This document shows positions 22,801 to 35,612 of a DNA stretch of 64,000 nt, one piece after another. The DNA comes from Dipylidium caninum (Eukaryota; Platyhelminthes; Cestoda; Cyclophyllidea; Dipylidiidae), in the NCBI GenBank assembly GCA_017562135.1, contig QEYB01000921.1, positions 806,001 through 870,000 on the forward strand, read 5' to 3'. Numbering within the stretch: position 1 is the first letter of the stretch; each line of letters starts with the position of its first letter. Both the position numbers and the translations under genes were made by a program. The notes under the pieces are model-generated. The model did no database searches. It saw only the letters and a program-made list of their open reading frames with translations, and was not told where the DNA came from.

Positions 22801-25800
22801 TGGTCTTTTACCCGATTTTAAACGTTTCAATAACCAATCCGTAGTTATTTATGAAAACGATAATACACCGTGGAGAAATCTCACACCTGTTGACAGAATC
22901 CTCAGAGAAAGGTTGCTATGTATTGGACAGGAAAAGGCTGTCATACGTTGGCGTAGCTATCGTTAAAGAATTTCGTTAAAAAAAACAGTATGGAATTTCA
23001 TACACTCATCCCCGTTATTTTACCAAGTGATTTATTAAAGTAAACGGAAGTCTAATTTATTCTCAAGACAGCTACGAAACGAGGCAAATCGGCAGACGGA
23101 AGGGAAGATTTTCGTCTATTAAACGGGTAAATTATACAGTGAGAGATTCGCTCGTTACGCGTTCAACGACTACGACAGAGAATTGCCTCCATTTGTTGGG
23201 AGGCAAGATTTTTCACTTATTTTTATCTAGTTGAAAACTAAGTTATCACACATTTTAGGTAAGAATGAAAATTAAAGAGCTTTGCTGAAAAATATAACCT
23301 TATTCAATTAGGTACTGCCCGTTTCTTTTCGATGGCTTTCCGCCATTGTTGAGACAGTATCATCATTCCACGTGCATAAAATTTCTGATCTCTGCTATCA
23401 ACAAACTGAATTAAGTGTGAGTTGACATGGTTAGTGTCATTAAGAACTTCACGACTCAACGGATTCTGCACAAATTGACGGAATAAATGATGGCCTGAAG
23501 ACGCAAGACCAGGGTTACACGGCGAATGTGTCAACACATTCCAGCCCAGATCCCATAATTTGGGCGATTGACTCGAGATGTGCGGAGCTTTGCATTACCG
23601 GGGTGGAAAAGAACGCCCTTATGACAATTTTCCACTTTTGACCGCATCGCTCAGTTTGGCGAGTTGTTCAACGTACACCTTTGAAGTGATCGTTTGGTTT
23701 TTGGGCAAAAAATTCAAAGTGCAAAATGCCCTTTTATGATCCCATCAACCTGACAGTATAACCCTTGTTGAGTGAGTCTCTGTTTTCGCCGTCGTCTGGG
23801 CTAGTGGTTCATCTTGCATCATCCGCGATCTCTGCCGAGTCGTTCTAAACTGTCCACTTTTCGTCGCTGGTGATGAGTCTTTTTCAGAAATTTCGTCGTC
23901 CTTCAGATACGAATCGTAGATGCTAATGAATTTCCCCAGGCTGGTGAAGGACCCAAAGATCGGGTTTTTCGACATAGCCACACTTTTTGTTATTTTTTTT
24001 TAAATGCATGTATGCCCTTCGCATCTAAGTTTCTCTGTAACATCGCGTGGTGTACTCTGACAATCGGAATCGACAATGGCCCCGACTAAGGTGGGCCTCG
24101 TCGGCTTCCACCGGACGGACGGTCAGATCATCGAGCAATTTGCAACTAAAAATCACCAGAACGAAATCTGGTGAAGCGAATTTGCATTTTTGGGAAATAA
24201 GGAAATAACATGTGTTCGAAGTGCTCGTCTTGTTCTTCTCCTTTTAAAGGAGGATAGAAACAAAATTACACAACTAAACGATGTAATAATTTACAAGGTG
24301 AAAGGTAAAAGTCCAAAAAATACTAAAAAAGGCATAGGTTAGGTACTTTGAACACATTAAAGAAAAACGAAAGAAAAATGGAACGCAATGACTTTCGTTG
24401 AACTTAGGCTTCACGTAACGACAATAAAAAGCCTATTTGGGGAAGGCGATGTGAACAACGGAGAAGCGTGGCTGTCATGAGTGAAAATGATTGAAATACT
24501 CAGTTGTAACTACGAAAACGAACAGGTATCATCATCAGCATCCACTACCTCGAGCAGAGACGAAAGTCGGTACAAATTCGAGTGCTCAAACCGACGATTA
24601 AGTAGGCCCCAAGGATTGTCAACGTTCAAATTAAAATTAAGTCAATTTTAACTTTCAATATTCGCAAAATTACCTAAAGAAGATCAACAAATAAGTATGG
24701 CAAAGTAGACCTTTCAACAATGGCTCCGGGAAGCATTAAAAACGCATTAAAAATACTCAAGGATATCGAATTACAAATTACTTAAGTCTCTTCTCACGAT
24801 TTTAATCAAAGAGTTCCGCTATTTACAAATAACACAACAATAGCTTGATGTAAAAATCTTTGCCTACAAACCACACTCACGAGACCCAAATTAGAACAAT
24901 CTATACCTCATGGAAAGGTAGCCATTTGTAGCCCTATCGTTTTTTTAAAACCCTTCAAAATAGCAACCGGAAACGGCATCCAATCGTGTTCATATAAAAC
25001 TGCATCTGCAGCCTCATCCGAACTGGCTACGCATTAGGCTTAATCATCGCTGACTTCTGGGAGTCCGTCTTTAAAAATCACGGTTAAAAGACAGAGCTAA
25101 GAAAGGGAACTGCAGCATAACCGCCAATCAAGGCGATTGGATAAAGGACGTACCAAGAGGGAGGTCAAAAATAGCCCGGTGTTTGTCTTTGGCAAAAACG
25201 GGGGTTGTGGGGAGGGACGGAGATGGTGTCTGGGTTGGTGGCGGTGGTGCTTGTGGAGTGAAGAGCCTGGGAGTGACAGGAGAGGGCGTGTCGAAGAATG
25301 CAACGGAGTGACGAGCCGAGGGTGGATGATGTTGCGAAGGAGGTTGTTGCTTCTGATTGCGCTGTCTGAGCAAGTGAGAACACGGTGCCCTAGAATCCGA
25401 AAAAGCGCGCTCATGGGGCGCGACGTTTTCATGATCCCGATCGCCCTCCGTTGCCACCGCCTTCCGTTCACTGTCTTCCTCGGCCTCGCCTTCCTCCTCT
25501 GCCCCTGCCTCTTCTTCCTCTTCATCATTCAACCATTGGCGACGAAGACCAGATAACTTTTGGCTGGGTTTACCGCTGAAATGGCAGCAACTCGGTTTAT
25601 AAAGCGCAAGCTTATTAATTTGTGTGTCTATGAAATAGATAATCAAAAAATGTCGGCGTCGGTCGTGAAAACAGGATAAAAACCGCCACAGCATTTAAGC
25701 AGTTTTTTTTGCTCGCTGTACACTTTTTTAATGTCAAATACACATTCGAACGGACTACTGAGTATTGCCAAAAAGAACTATTTATCAATAGATAATGCAG

Positions 25801-28800
25801 AAGAAAAGTGAACAGGAGAGCAAGATAAGACCAGCCTAATATACCACGGTCAGACATACAAGGCGGAGAAATCAAATGGCAGGGCAACGGGAGATCCATC
25901 ACCGTTTAAAATGTTATTTTATCACATACGTCAGTCTAAATGTAGTGCAGTGGAACTAGCAAGATGGAAGAAGTGAGAAAGTGTTCTGCAAAGGCTGATA
26001 TCCTGACTCCATTCCCTTGGAAGGGGCTCAACAGTGCTGAACGTTGATTACTATATTTTAGAAATCCTACCAAGTTTGGCGTCTATTTGGAAGAGAAGTT
26101 TGTGTAAAAGTGGTTTTGCCTCCAGTTGACGATATGGGACGGATGAAACAACTAATAGGCCATCCCATCTGTTCCTATTAGGTTTAACATTTGCCGAACA
26201 TGAAGTTAGACACTTGGAAGGAAATTAGCGTGCGATACAATGAGGCATTGTTGCGAAACCGCCAAGATGCTCCCTTTTAATGTCATCCTTTGCCAAAAAA
26301 CCCGAACTTTCTCTGCGCACACACAAAAGAACACCGACATAGACTATAGAGAGAAAAAGGTGTACTAGGCAATTTCATTTCCATCCTAGTGTTGCGACAG
26401 CGGATGATATCAGTGACAAAAAAGAACCGAAAATAGGATGGCATCACAATGACCTGTAGCACACATCAACGGACTGTCACGCCTTATGCGTTAATCAAAG
26501 CTCAAATTGGCACAAAAGAGCTAAATTTCCTTCCTTTAACTGACTTATGGGATAACTGTTAGTCCACAGTGGTTGGCCATGATTCAATCAAATCGAATCG
26601 ACAGGAGAATCAGTAAACACGTACACAAACATACGGTTTAGTGAAGTCAAAGGCACCGTACTGAAGTCTGTTAACCCGAGACAAGTAATTACAAATTCAT
26701 AAACCGAATGTACTAAACAAGGCGTTCTTTGGGCTAATGGACAATGGGCAGTGCGTCCGGTACGGATTACTGCTGTGGAAAAAAAGACGCTGCTAGCCCA
26801 ACCACTTCCTGTTGGGCTGATTAAAGGTCACTGGAGGATCAGTACTAGGACAACCGGGTATGACCTTCATGCGCTTCAAGGAAACAATACTGTTAAGAAT
26901 ATAATTTACAAGTTGTAACTTAACTATATTATAAGTCCTTCTACCACTGTGAGTGACCATAAGGAAGGTATAATATTAGCGAGATGCAAAAGTACTCGCA
27001 AGAAATTTCATTTAGAAATTCCAAGAGGCGTGTATGATTTGGAGCATTAGCAAAAGGGTCGTGGGTGAAGACCAAACACTTTCACCCAACATAGACTCGG
27101 AGGATGTTTGCTAATGCGGCCAAGAGGAAGTGGGACATAAAAGAAGAGTACAACTAATTGCGTTGTTACCTCAAAGTAACACGCAAAGTGAAAAAGAAAT
27201 AATTTCGATGAGTAGATTTAACACTTTCAAGTTAATAGTAGTTAATAAAAGAAGCCTTAGACGAGAGTTTGAAGTCATTTGTCCAAATAAGGGGAAAGGT
27301 AAAGTTTTGCATAAAGGGGCCTTCGAGGAGGCAGTATATTCGATCCGAATATACTAAACTACCACGACACACTGAAGTAATTACCATATTTCATCATAAA
27401 GAAGCGTTTCAGTAAACAAATTCAAATCATAACTCACAGGCTATTTAAAATGGGTGTCTATGCAGAATGACATCCAAATTTTGTAAATTGAAACAGAACC
27501 GTAGAACGTCAACAAATCTAACGCTTGTAGTTGTACCATTTGCAGATTTTGATGGAGAAAAAAAAACTAATATGAACAAAACAGTGTGTCGTGGGAGACT
27601 TTGCATCGAGGCAATTGATATTAGGAGTGGAAGTGGTGTGGTGAAGCCTCAGGAACGACCGCTCTCTCATAGCGAATGACGTTCATGGGATAAGGGAAAC
27701 CACATCCACGCACACGCGCACAGGGATGAAGTTAGTGATTTGCCCCTTTGCGTCTTCAGTTAAATTGAAAAGTCGTAATGTCACACGTTTTACGCATGCT
27801 ACGCAAATGGCCATGTGTGTGCAATGTTTTGCATCGGTGGGGGCAACGGTAGATGGACGCGGTGTCATCCCCAATTTCGCTCGTTTGTGGGTGTCTTCTC
27901 CGTCCCCAATTGGTACAAAACCCGTTGTGTACGGCGGAGTGGTGCAACAGTCATTTGTGAAAAAAAAGGCCTACGATGATCAAAAAGACAAAAGGATGAT
28001 TGACTTAAGCTACACGAGCTGTCATTACTCACTTTCCACAAAATTATAATAACAAGAAAATAATACTTCTGGACTGCAATCGGAGGCGTTGGAAACAAAC
28101 GAGGACTTTAGTGGTTAAGCAACATAGGTCAAGTGATGTCAATCAGTCAAAAAATCTTTGATTCTTAGTCTATGAAGCCATCGTTGATACGAGACTGTTA
28201 ACCATTCGACAAGAATTTTTCACACAAATGAAAATGTTATTTTAACTCATGTCACCTTTTCAAACTACGACTGATGAAAATTTAACAATGGGAGTCCAAC
28301 CAATGAGAAGAGTGGACGACAAACACAAAGGCGAATGGAACGCCTAAAAACGAATAACCCATATAACATACGAATGCGTCCAAATGGAATTGCTGCAATT
28401 TAGACTACCGTTAAAATAATGAAGGGAATTTCTGCCGACAAGACTGAAATATTTCAATGATCCGTCACACTTCTAAGACCTCGGAATGATAAAATTAGTA
28501 CAACCAGCGCTATCGATGAAAAAGTGGAACTTTGTAGAAGATAACCTGCATTAACAAAAAAACTAGGGCGATGAAAAAAAAAGAGTGCTCTCAGGTAGAA
28601 GGCTGACTTTTTGGCAGTATACACATCACCGCATTTGTTTATTAAAAAATCATTCCAAGAATAAATCCACCCACTTCTATGGGCAGTGTCGGTGGTTTCA
28701 CATGCTAAACTAACTGAAAGAGCGATATATCCCATGATAGGGTGTGCCACGTTGAATTATAGGAAATGGTGAAATAAAGAAAAACTCAGATAACCATCTG

Positions 28801-31800
28801 AGAGAGCATGCTCGAAGAATTACACGTATCAAGGGGAGGTTCACGCCTAAAAGTGTGTTTTTGCGACAACTGGCATGGTATATTGTGGCATCAGCATTCA
28901 ATTAGGGGGGCCGCGGATTGAGACAGGTCTGAACACACCCACATCTAGACATGTGTGCACATCAGCCCCTGGCTATGCAGTGTTGATGGAAAAAAACTAA
29001 GCTAAAGTTAGCACATGAACCATTAGGAAATGAGAATACGAAGGTCCCGTGAACGCATGCATTTGTCGACGACCTTAGGGATGATTGACGGCCTACTCAC
29101 GCTAATGGCATGTTAAATTTTGCCCGAATAAAAGTGGAAAGGACATGTAAGTCTACACTGATGCTACAACAGAACGAATACTTTTATTCGATGTTAGTTT
29201 GTGCACTTATTCAAACATATTTGATTATCATTCGATCCCGACAGAGTGTATTTCCCCTGACCTTCCACTTATTTTGAAAAATATAAGTGGAAAAGAAGAG
29301 GACAAAACCAAAGAACCTAACTTGAGCTTGAGGAAATAAAAGTTGAACAATCTAGCAACTTATTTTGTTCTTTGTTACACAGGTATTCTGATTAGGGAGC
29401 CAAAAACTTAGATAAAAGACCTCGCTAAAAAACCATAGTAAAAATGTGGTGACGAATTATCTGTCTCCAGCCTCTTTCCCGGCTTCCCAAGTAGCATGGA
29501 TTAAATAAAGAAGGCAAGAGAAATGGTCATACGTCAAGAAAAACAGCATTTGAATAAGAAAATTACTATCGAGTTGGGGGGGGGGGGGGAAGGGGACAGA
29601 AGGATGCAATTTGGCGAAGAGTTAATTTGTTCTCATGTAATACGAAGGAGGGTAAGGTTATGATAGCAAATAATAATCCTTAAAGAGCAAACAAATATAG
29701 AAAAGGCAACTTACACACAAATGAGACAAATGAGATGCAGGAGTTACTTAAGAAGGCAATTAAAAAGTTTGGGTGAGCGAGCTGCCATAAATTGAAGGAG
29801 AGAAAAAATTTGATAAATGGTGATAAGTGTCCAGGCAATTGGGCCTAAACTCATGAATATGCTAAATATCATAGTCAGTGCCAGACTCTAGGCAATTTTA
29901 GCGATTCTCTTTTAGTCGGGTGTAATGAAATATACGCTGGCAACATTAGCCTGAGACCTCAAGATCCACAGCGCTTCAAGCTTTGACTTCAAAAGTAATT
30001 TCGGGTAATCGTAGAATCTCATTCCAATAAATTCGTCTATAGGCCGAGGGGCTCCCTGTACCAAAGATTAGTTTGATTTCCTTTCAAGAGAATCTGGGAA
30101 AAGAGGGAATCAAAAACAACAAAAACACGGGCAAGAGAAGTGGGAATAATTACACAAGTAATACGAGTCTACAACAAGGAAATTATGAAGAAATCAGTAG
30201 GTTTAATAAGAGGAAATCTATAGGTATCACTTGATTGACAAGAGATCAGTGGGCAATGGAGGAAAATTCGACCATTTAATGCTTGAGAAGGAAGTAAGTT
30301 AATCTGTCTGTCAACATCAGCGACGGGGACAGGCAAAACGCCTGCAGAGGTGAACATTAAAAAAACTCAGAAGGAAGGAGAGGATACAAACAGCGATATA
30401 TCTAAACTAATTGTTAACAAACTGTGGCATAAAAATAGTAAATCCACTTTTATACAATGCACCCTCATTTGCATATTATGAACAAAAATGAGTGGAATTG
30501 AACATCTAGGCAGAGCACTAATGAGAGTCGCCAGTGTAGTCTCCAGGGAAACGCAAAGCCATTACCCTTAAATACCTAACGCGGATGTGAAGCAAGTGAA
30601 ACAGAAAGACAACGTTGGAGGTAAATGAAGTGCTACTCTCAAAAAGTTCCCTTTTAAAGAGTAGGCAGGAAATGCTCAGAGCAGATCATCAGTACGCAAT
30701 AAAAGAAAATGCAATGGAAATAGGCTGTCAAAAGAACATTCACATTCTAATACCGACTCTTCACCAAAAGTAATCAAGCGCTAAAAAAGGATGGTATTTA
30801 AAAGAATCACAGTGGGAATTTCGTAACACGTTGACATATGTTCCAGTAGATACAGATTCCTCAATCAAAACTATCACATGATCACAGTGAGCCGGAATAG
30901 TCCCCGGACCGCATCAACTTTCCCTTGGCCCACTCGGCAAGGACGAATTAAGAGAAGACTCGGACAATACACTCACCCATTACACTGCGTCTCTGACGCT
31001 TGCTTGCCACCATCTGTTTTACTCTCCTGGAGGATGGGAGGAGGTGAGGCAGTCGAGGGAAGAGGCGGTGGCGGACTGGTAGGCGGAGGTGGAGGGATGT
31101 GGAGCGGTGGAGTGGAACCCTCTGTTGCCTTTTCGCGCGGTGGTGGGTTTAATAAATTCGCTGGATGGAGACTGGAAAGGGTAGGCAATTGAGTGTCCGC
31201 GCAGGTCTGCTGAGGCAAACGTTGTTTTGCGTAGGCGAGCTTGAAAGCGTCGCCGATGATTGCGTTCAACTCCTCTGCCTGTATTTGAAAACAAATTGAT
31301 ACCAGGGGGAACGTCAAAACATACTCTTCATAACGATTGGACGGGCAACATCGGAACATTAAGAAGATTATTAATGATGTGTTCTGGTATCGTTCACCTC
31401 GGCAGAAAAAGGAGGATTTGAGAAAGTGGCACCAACAATACGGTCTTGCCCTTTTTTGATCAAAGTAGAAAAACATAAGGACAGAGGATTTATTTAACCT
31501 TATTTGACCCTTGTCAACACTGTCAAATGAAATAAAATGCTATTTGACGTATGCGCTCCTTCCGTTATGTCTGTCCGTCCGGAACCTGAGTTCTTGCTAA
31601 ATAAACACCTAGATTTTTAGGAACAATTCAGAAGCTGCGTACTTAAAACTCCGGACTGACGGCATGACAAGACTCGAGTACTTTTACTGCAAACGCACTA
31701 TATTTGGGGCATGGTTTGGTAATTTTTAATTAAGTATCAACCACATTAATTATCGTTTTGAGCAAAGAAAGAACGGATCTGGAAGTCAATTCCATAATAA

Positions 31801-34610
31801 TTATCCGAGAAGGGTTCAAGTGAAAGGCTCGGAACAACGAGTATGAACATACATTCAAGACCATTTAAATTGCGGCGGAAGTCGCAGTACTGTGTGAAAG
31901 TGGCAGCCTCAACTGAGTCAGCTTAGAGAACATTCTCAAAGCAAAAGAGTACTAGAGAAGATGCCGAATATATACTTCCCAATTTACCTGTTGAAAATTT
32001 AATTACTTTTATACAGTGGATTGTGGTGGCAACATTGTTAACTGATTACAAATTTCCGTATATATCTGGCTTCCCAGCAATCGAATAAATGCAGAAGGTA
32101 CTTTATTTTAACAAAAAAGCATTGGCTGAGGAAACGACCTTCAACAAGGTAGACAGCTCCGTACATACACGTACGTATCACTCAGAGTTTCCGGACAAAT
32201 GTCGGTAATAATGCTGAGAAGTATAACAGTTTTGCGAGATTACAGTCACCTTTATTACTTGGAAGAAAAGGGAGATATGAAAGAAACGAATACAGTTAGT
32301 GAATATTCCAAAAAGATTGGGCATGACTATGGCAGGCAAAGCTAAAAAGAAGCGCTTAGAAGTCCAATCAATTTAACATATGTGAATGATACAATAGCAT
32401 TAATTTAAGAGAAAGATAACCTCTAAAAAAGATTTTTGTAGGTCATCAAAGGCGTTAATTGGTGAGTCGGGTATAGAGCAACATTATCAAAAATAGCTGA
32501 TAATTACTAAAGAAGTAGGAAGGAAAAGGCTAGTGCCCAGTAAGCGTAAGAGGGAAAGTGACAAGTAGAGATTTGACAATGAATCATTCCTACGGATGTA
32601 CGCCGACTTGGTATACGGAGATTGTTTAAAACACCGGTTTCTATGCAAACACATTTATTTTTGGCAATAAAGGAGACAAAAGAAATACCGCTTCATGAAT
32701 GGAAAGAAATTAAACCAACAAACAGTTCTTAGTGGTGAATTTTTCAGTTTTGAGACGGTCAAAAAGCACGTTATTGGATAATTTCAAAAGAAAAAAAGCT
32801 GAAGCGTGGGTTTGGCAAATACCTGCAAACCACTGTGATAGTAAAACTCACATTTTAACAGATTTAAACGAAAAAAATTTGACCGAATGATTCAAAATTG
32901 ACTACTGATTAAAGAATCACCTTCAGGGGAATGAAACATGCCCCCGAGAGTCCGTCTCCAGAACGGCAGTTTGAGAGATAGAAAGTACAACATTTGTAAG
33001 TGTACTTTAAAGAAATAGAAAACAATCAGGCGGCCGAAAGACTTCATCGAAAAACAGTACTGTAATTTTGCTGGAAACACCTTGTCCAAACGGGTGGTAA
33101 ACAACGTTGCGTATGTCATAAATCGAGGTCTTTCGAGGGACCTCGGAATCTTAAATTTGTCAGTACTAGTATTTTAAACACACGATGCTTTTGAGGCTAT
33201 CCGAAACACATTTCATACTTTTTAGAACTCAAGGTCAGTAGGACAGCATAAAACCAAAAACATTAATAAAGACGATAAAGGAAAGTGAGGGTTGGCAATA
33301 TATCAGACGTTTGACCTATTCTGAACCAATAATTACTGATGTGACCAGTATACAAAACCAACCAACCCCAACCAAATTCCTAAGGAAAAATCAAATTCTT
33401 GAGTTATAAGGCAAAATAATGAGTAGAATTCGTCCTTAAGCCACAAAGCACAGGTATATGAAGTAGAAGAAGCAACCTCGTTCAAGCGAAAAACGTTCCA
33501 CCCAATTGACCGATGGAAAATAATTTTTAAGAGGTGGATAATTCCTAACCTTATTTACACCCTTCTTAACCAATTATCTCATTCATTCATCTAGAGTCCC
33601 AACCTAATAAACGACAAAGTTAAAGCTGAACTTTATCTTCTGACAGGAAGACCAAACAGAGCCTTACTACGCCTCACATATCTCATCTCCCCTGAAGTAC
33701 TTTGGGCAACTAGTGAGGAATCAGACATGGATTAAATGAAATAGGCAATATTTGACCCAAGATTTACTGCCTAAACCCCTTGAGTAATGTCGGACTCATA
33801 TTTGTGGATAGCAATTCCAAAAGCCAAATGAAAAAAAGTACAAAGGGAGAGAAAATATATAGTGGATCACAACACTATATATAATAACCAGCGGAAATTT
33901 GTCCTCAGAGTCCAACTTTTATCAAAGGCGCTTCAATTAAAAATTGATGTTACATTCCCGAGATTCTATTTAAATCATATCTAAACAAGGTAAATATCAT
34001 AAAATTCATAAAAAAAGCGCGTCCAAGATGACAAACTATTAATATTGGGACTCGAAAAGGTCTACGCTTCAAGAAATCAGTAGGTAAAATAGCAAGGATG
34101 AATGAAATAGCATAAAAGGAAAATATGAAGAAAATAGGTTAGCTAAACGAAGGAAAAACAATTTCTATAACGTTGAACATACCTGATATTGTGTATCTGT
34201 GGCAAAAATGTGGCAATACTGGCATGGAGTCTCACTGTTAGCTTCTCTCGCCAAAAATGCAAATTTTGAAGAATATGGATCACAGGTCGCGTAGGAGATG
34301 CGACGCAGAGCGTGGGCCATGTAAACAGTCTAAGAGATAACAGCTTCAAACAACATACCCTGCATTCTGGATCACAAACTTTTACCCCAGACGTCGAAAT
34401 GCATAAGATAACTGGCTTAAAAAAAGAAAAACTCTAAGGAAGTAGGTAAAAATGACTTAATTCTCACCTGTAGGCCTTCCAACTTATTCCGGACGAAAGC
34501 AGCGCGTGAGAGTTTGTCCGCCTCAAACGGTATTGAGCCAACATACTAAAGACTGACGAGTAAGGGGGCGAATTTACCAGAGCTGGCCGAAAAACGATGT
34601 CGGGAGGCAT
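10294..34610 (-). CDS. SH2D5: PTB-SH2 adapter protein, SH2D5 / EGFRAP-like
   Basis: Phosphotyrosine-signalling scaffold. Twelve exons (minus order): 34578-34610, 34468-34545, 34359-34415, 34183-34329, 30977-31278, 25154-25575, 22301-22757, 16487-16840, 14296-14686, 11793-11931, 10478-10588, 10294-10424. Phases agree throughout; 873 residues. An N-terminal PTB domain spans about 12-125 (YVGSIPF, MAHALRRISYATCDP, CQYCHIFATDT, GDAFKLAYAKQR). A roughly 600-residue low-complexity linker follows, with acidic, poly-Pro (PPPPPTSPPPPLP), poly-Gly and Thr-Pro repeats. The SH2 domain is at about 728-824: WFQAYLPRE, FLVRDS with R754, then EWPSLEALITH. Domain order PTB then SH2, and the EWPSLEAL text, fit human SH2D5 and insect EGFRAP; tensin has the opposite order and Shc differs in both domains. 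The C terminus has EEYQRLSDF, a possible phosphotyrosine site. The 53-nt last intron is the least certain junction. Human SH2D5 is about 420 residues. Confidence 0.88.
13870..13890. repeat. GA microsatellite
   Basis: About ten GA units in an intron of the PTB-SH2 gene. Confidence 0.85.
14032..14052. repeat. AAT trinucleotide microsatellite
   Basis: Run of ATA/AAT units ending before AAAGAGACG, in the same intron. Confidence 0.8.
14687..16486 (-). other. Eighth intron of the PTB-SH2 gene
   Basis: 1800-nt intron. Donor GTGCGT begins at 16486, acceptor TTTTCTCTAG ends at 14687. Short frames on both strands only; nothing recognised. Confidence 0.65.
16841..22300 (-). other. Seventh intron of the PTB-SH2 gene
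   Basis: 5460-nt intron, the largest in the gene, containing one degenerate mariner element (listed separately). The rest is AT-rich with only short open frames. Confidence 0.65.
17543..18130 (-). mobile_element. Degenerate mariner-family transposon (copy 1)
   Basis: Reading the minus strand gives a mariner transposase relic in pieces: KFEAGYFDLVDHL (helix-turn-helix end), FDDDVAKTLLEQDP, then TPKPNLTLVRE, and an open frame MLWCAWWDIRGP...LEPNEKLNWEKYCQQV, which matches the mariner stretch around the second catalytic Asp. There are frameshifts and at least one stop between the pieces, so it is dead. The C-terminal third of the transposase is not evident beyond AALETCQEIVELN. I could not place terminal inverted repeats. 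It lies inside an intron, in the same orientation as the host gene. Confidence 0.8.
22758..25153 (-). other. Sixth intron of the PTB-SH2 gene
   Basis: 2396-nt intron that contains the second mariner relic near its middle. No other feature seen. Confidence 0.65.
23304..24165 (-). mobile_element. Degenerate mariner-family transposon (copy 2)
   Basis: Minus strand relic, nearly the length of a mariner transposase. N-terminal text RFTRFRSGDF near 24150 is followed by a stop; mid-part FISIYDSYLKDDEISEK near 23920; the C-terminal part is best preserved: HHLFRQFVQNPLSREVLND and SRDQKFYARGMMILSQQW (23304-23537), the usual mariner ending. Several frames and stops are needed to read it, so it is inactive. 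Inverted repeats were not located. It is a different and separate insertion from copy 1. Confidence 0.82.
25576..30976 (-). other. Fifth intron of the PTB-SH2 gene
   Basis: 5401-nt AT-rich intron between donor GTGAGT at 30976 and acceptor CATTTCAG ending at 25576. It contains a run of 14 G at 29576-29589. Short frames only; I see no transposon or RNA gene in it. Confidence 0.65.
29576..29589. repeat. G14 homopolymer
   Basis: Fourteen consecutive G on the + strand (C on the coding strand of the host gene). Confidence 0.9.
31279..34182 (-). other. Fourth intron of the PTB-SH2 gene
   Basis: 2904-nt intron inside the PTB coding region, between DTQYQ and AEELN. AT-rich; nothing recognised. Confidence 0.7.
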
Positions 34611-35612
34611 TTCTTTAGGTCAGTGCGTGCGAGGACCGATAACTACAAGCGCTGCATAACAAATGACCTAGAGCGAAAGTACCAAAAAATACTCAAGGGG
34701 ATCACCTGATATGTAGTTAGTTAAAAGACATTATCAGGAATTGATGTTTACTGGAAAGTAAACAATGCTCAAAGCGTAATAGATTGTGTTATTAGCTGTG
34801 ATGAGGCTTAAAAGACGGGTATTTAAACGGCTTACAGTTGGAAAAAGCGAAATAATAGAAAATAGTGCCATTCGATATTCTACCCGCAACGCAGTTATTG
34901 AACGTTACCTCTAGCAAATCCGTACACGGCCAACCTCTAAATCACACTCCGTTCAATATATTCATACTGCTTTTTTTATTATTAAAATGGGCGTGGTTTG
35001 TTATCACCAAACTTCTTTGACATATTCCCCTGCTGCTTTCTAGACGTGTCTAATAAATTTGCCAGCACCTATGAGAAATACAGTAACTGCCAGGACGGTT
35101 GAAAAGCGGGAGCTGCTGAAACGTATAAATGCGACTTAGGTCCATGTGATTTCTGGTTCACGTAAGGAAAAGCCCGCTTTCTCTAAAGTATTCTTACAAA
35201 GGACCCTAGCGAGAAGAATTTCCGAGGTGCAAGTTCCATTCTCCTGTTATTTGGGTGACCATCATTTTTAACTCACAATTTTTAATTCTGTCCAGTGGTT
35301 AAACAATTCTTAAGAGATAGTTTGTCCCTAAATATAAAACAATCTTGAATCAGAGGGTATATATTGAATATCCTCCAATTACGCTACGCAAATTTAAAAC
35401 CTCTTCAATCAACCTACAAATTCTACATTATTTATTAGCTTTGATACGTAAGGCGTATATGAACCAAAATGTCTAGTACTTCGTATTTTCATTCAAATTT
35501 TATAATTTGTTTAAATTTTCTCTAAGGGTAGCGTTACATCTGGCCTTTAGCAGCAATTTGTGGTTCGGGCCTATCATCACTCAGTAGACATAATTCATTT
35601 GAGGTTTAGGTT
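34611..35612. promoter_or_regulatory. Divergent intergenic region, PTB-SH2 gene / AKAP17A
   Basis: 1002 bp between the two start codons. AT-rich toward the AKAP17A side. No ORF of note; it should hold both promoters and 5' UTRs. Confidence 0.45.

Noticed and set aside
10294..34610. PTB-SH2 gene as Shc
   Set aside because: Domain order fits Shc, but the PTB text (MAHALRRISYATCDP) and SH2 text (EWPSLEALITH) do not; they fit SH2D5/EGFRAP.
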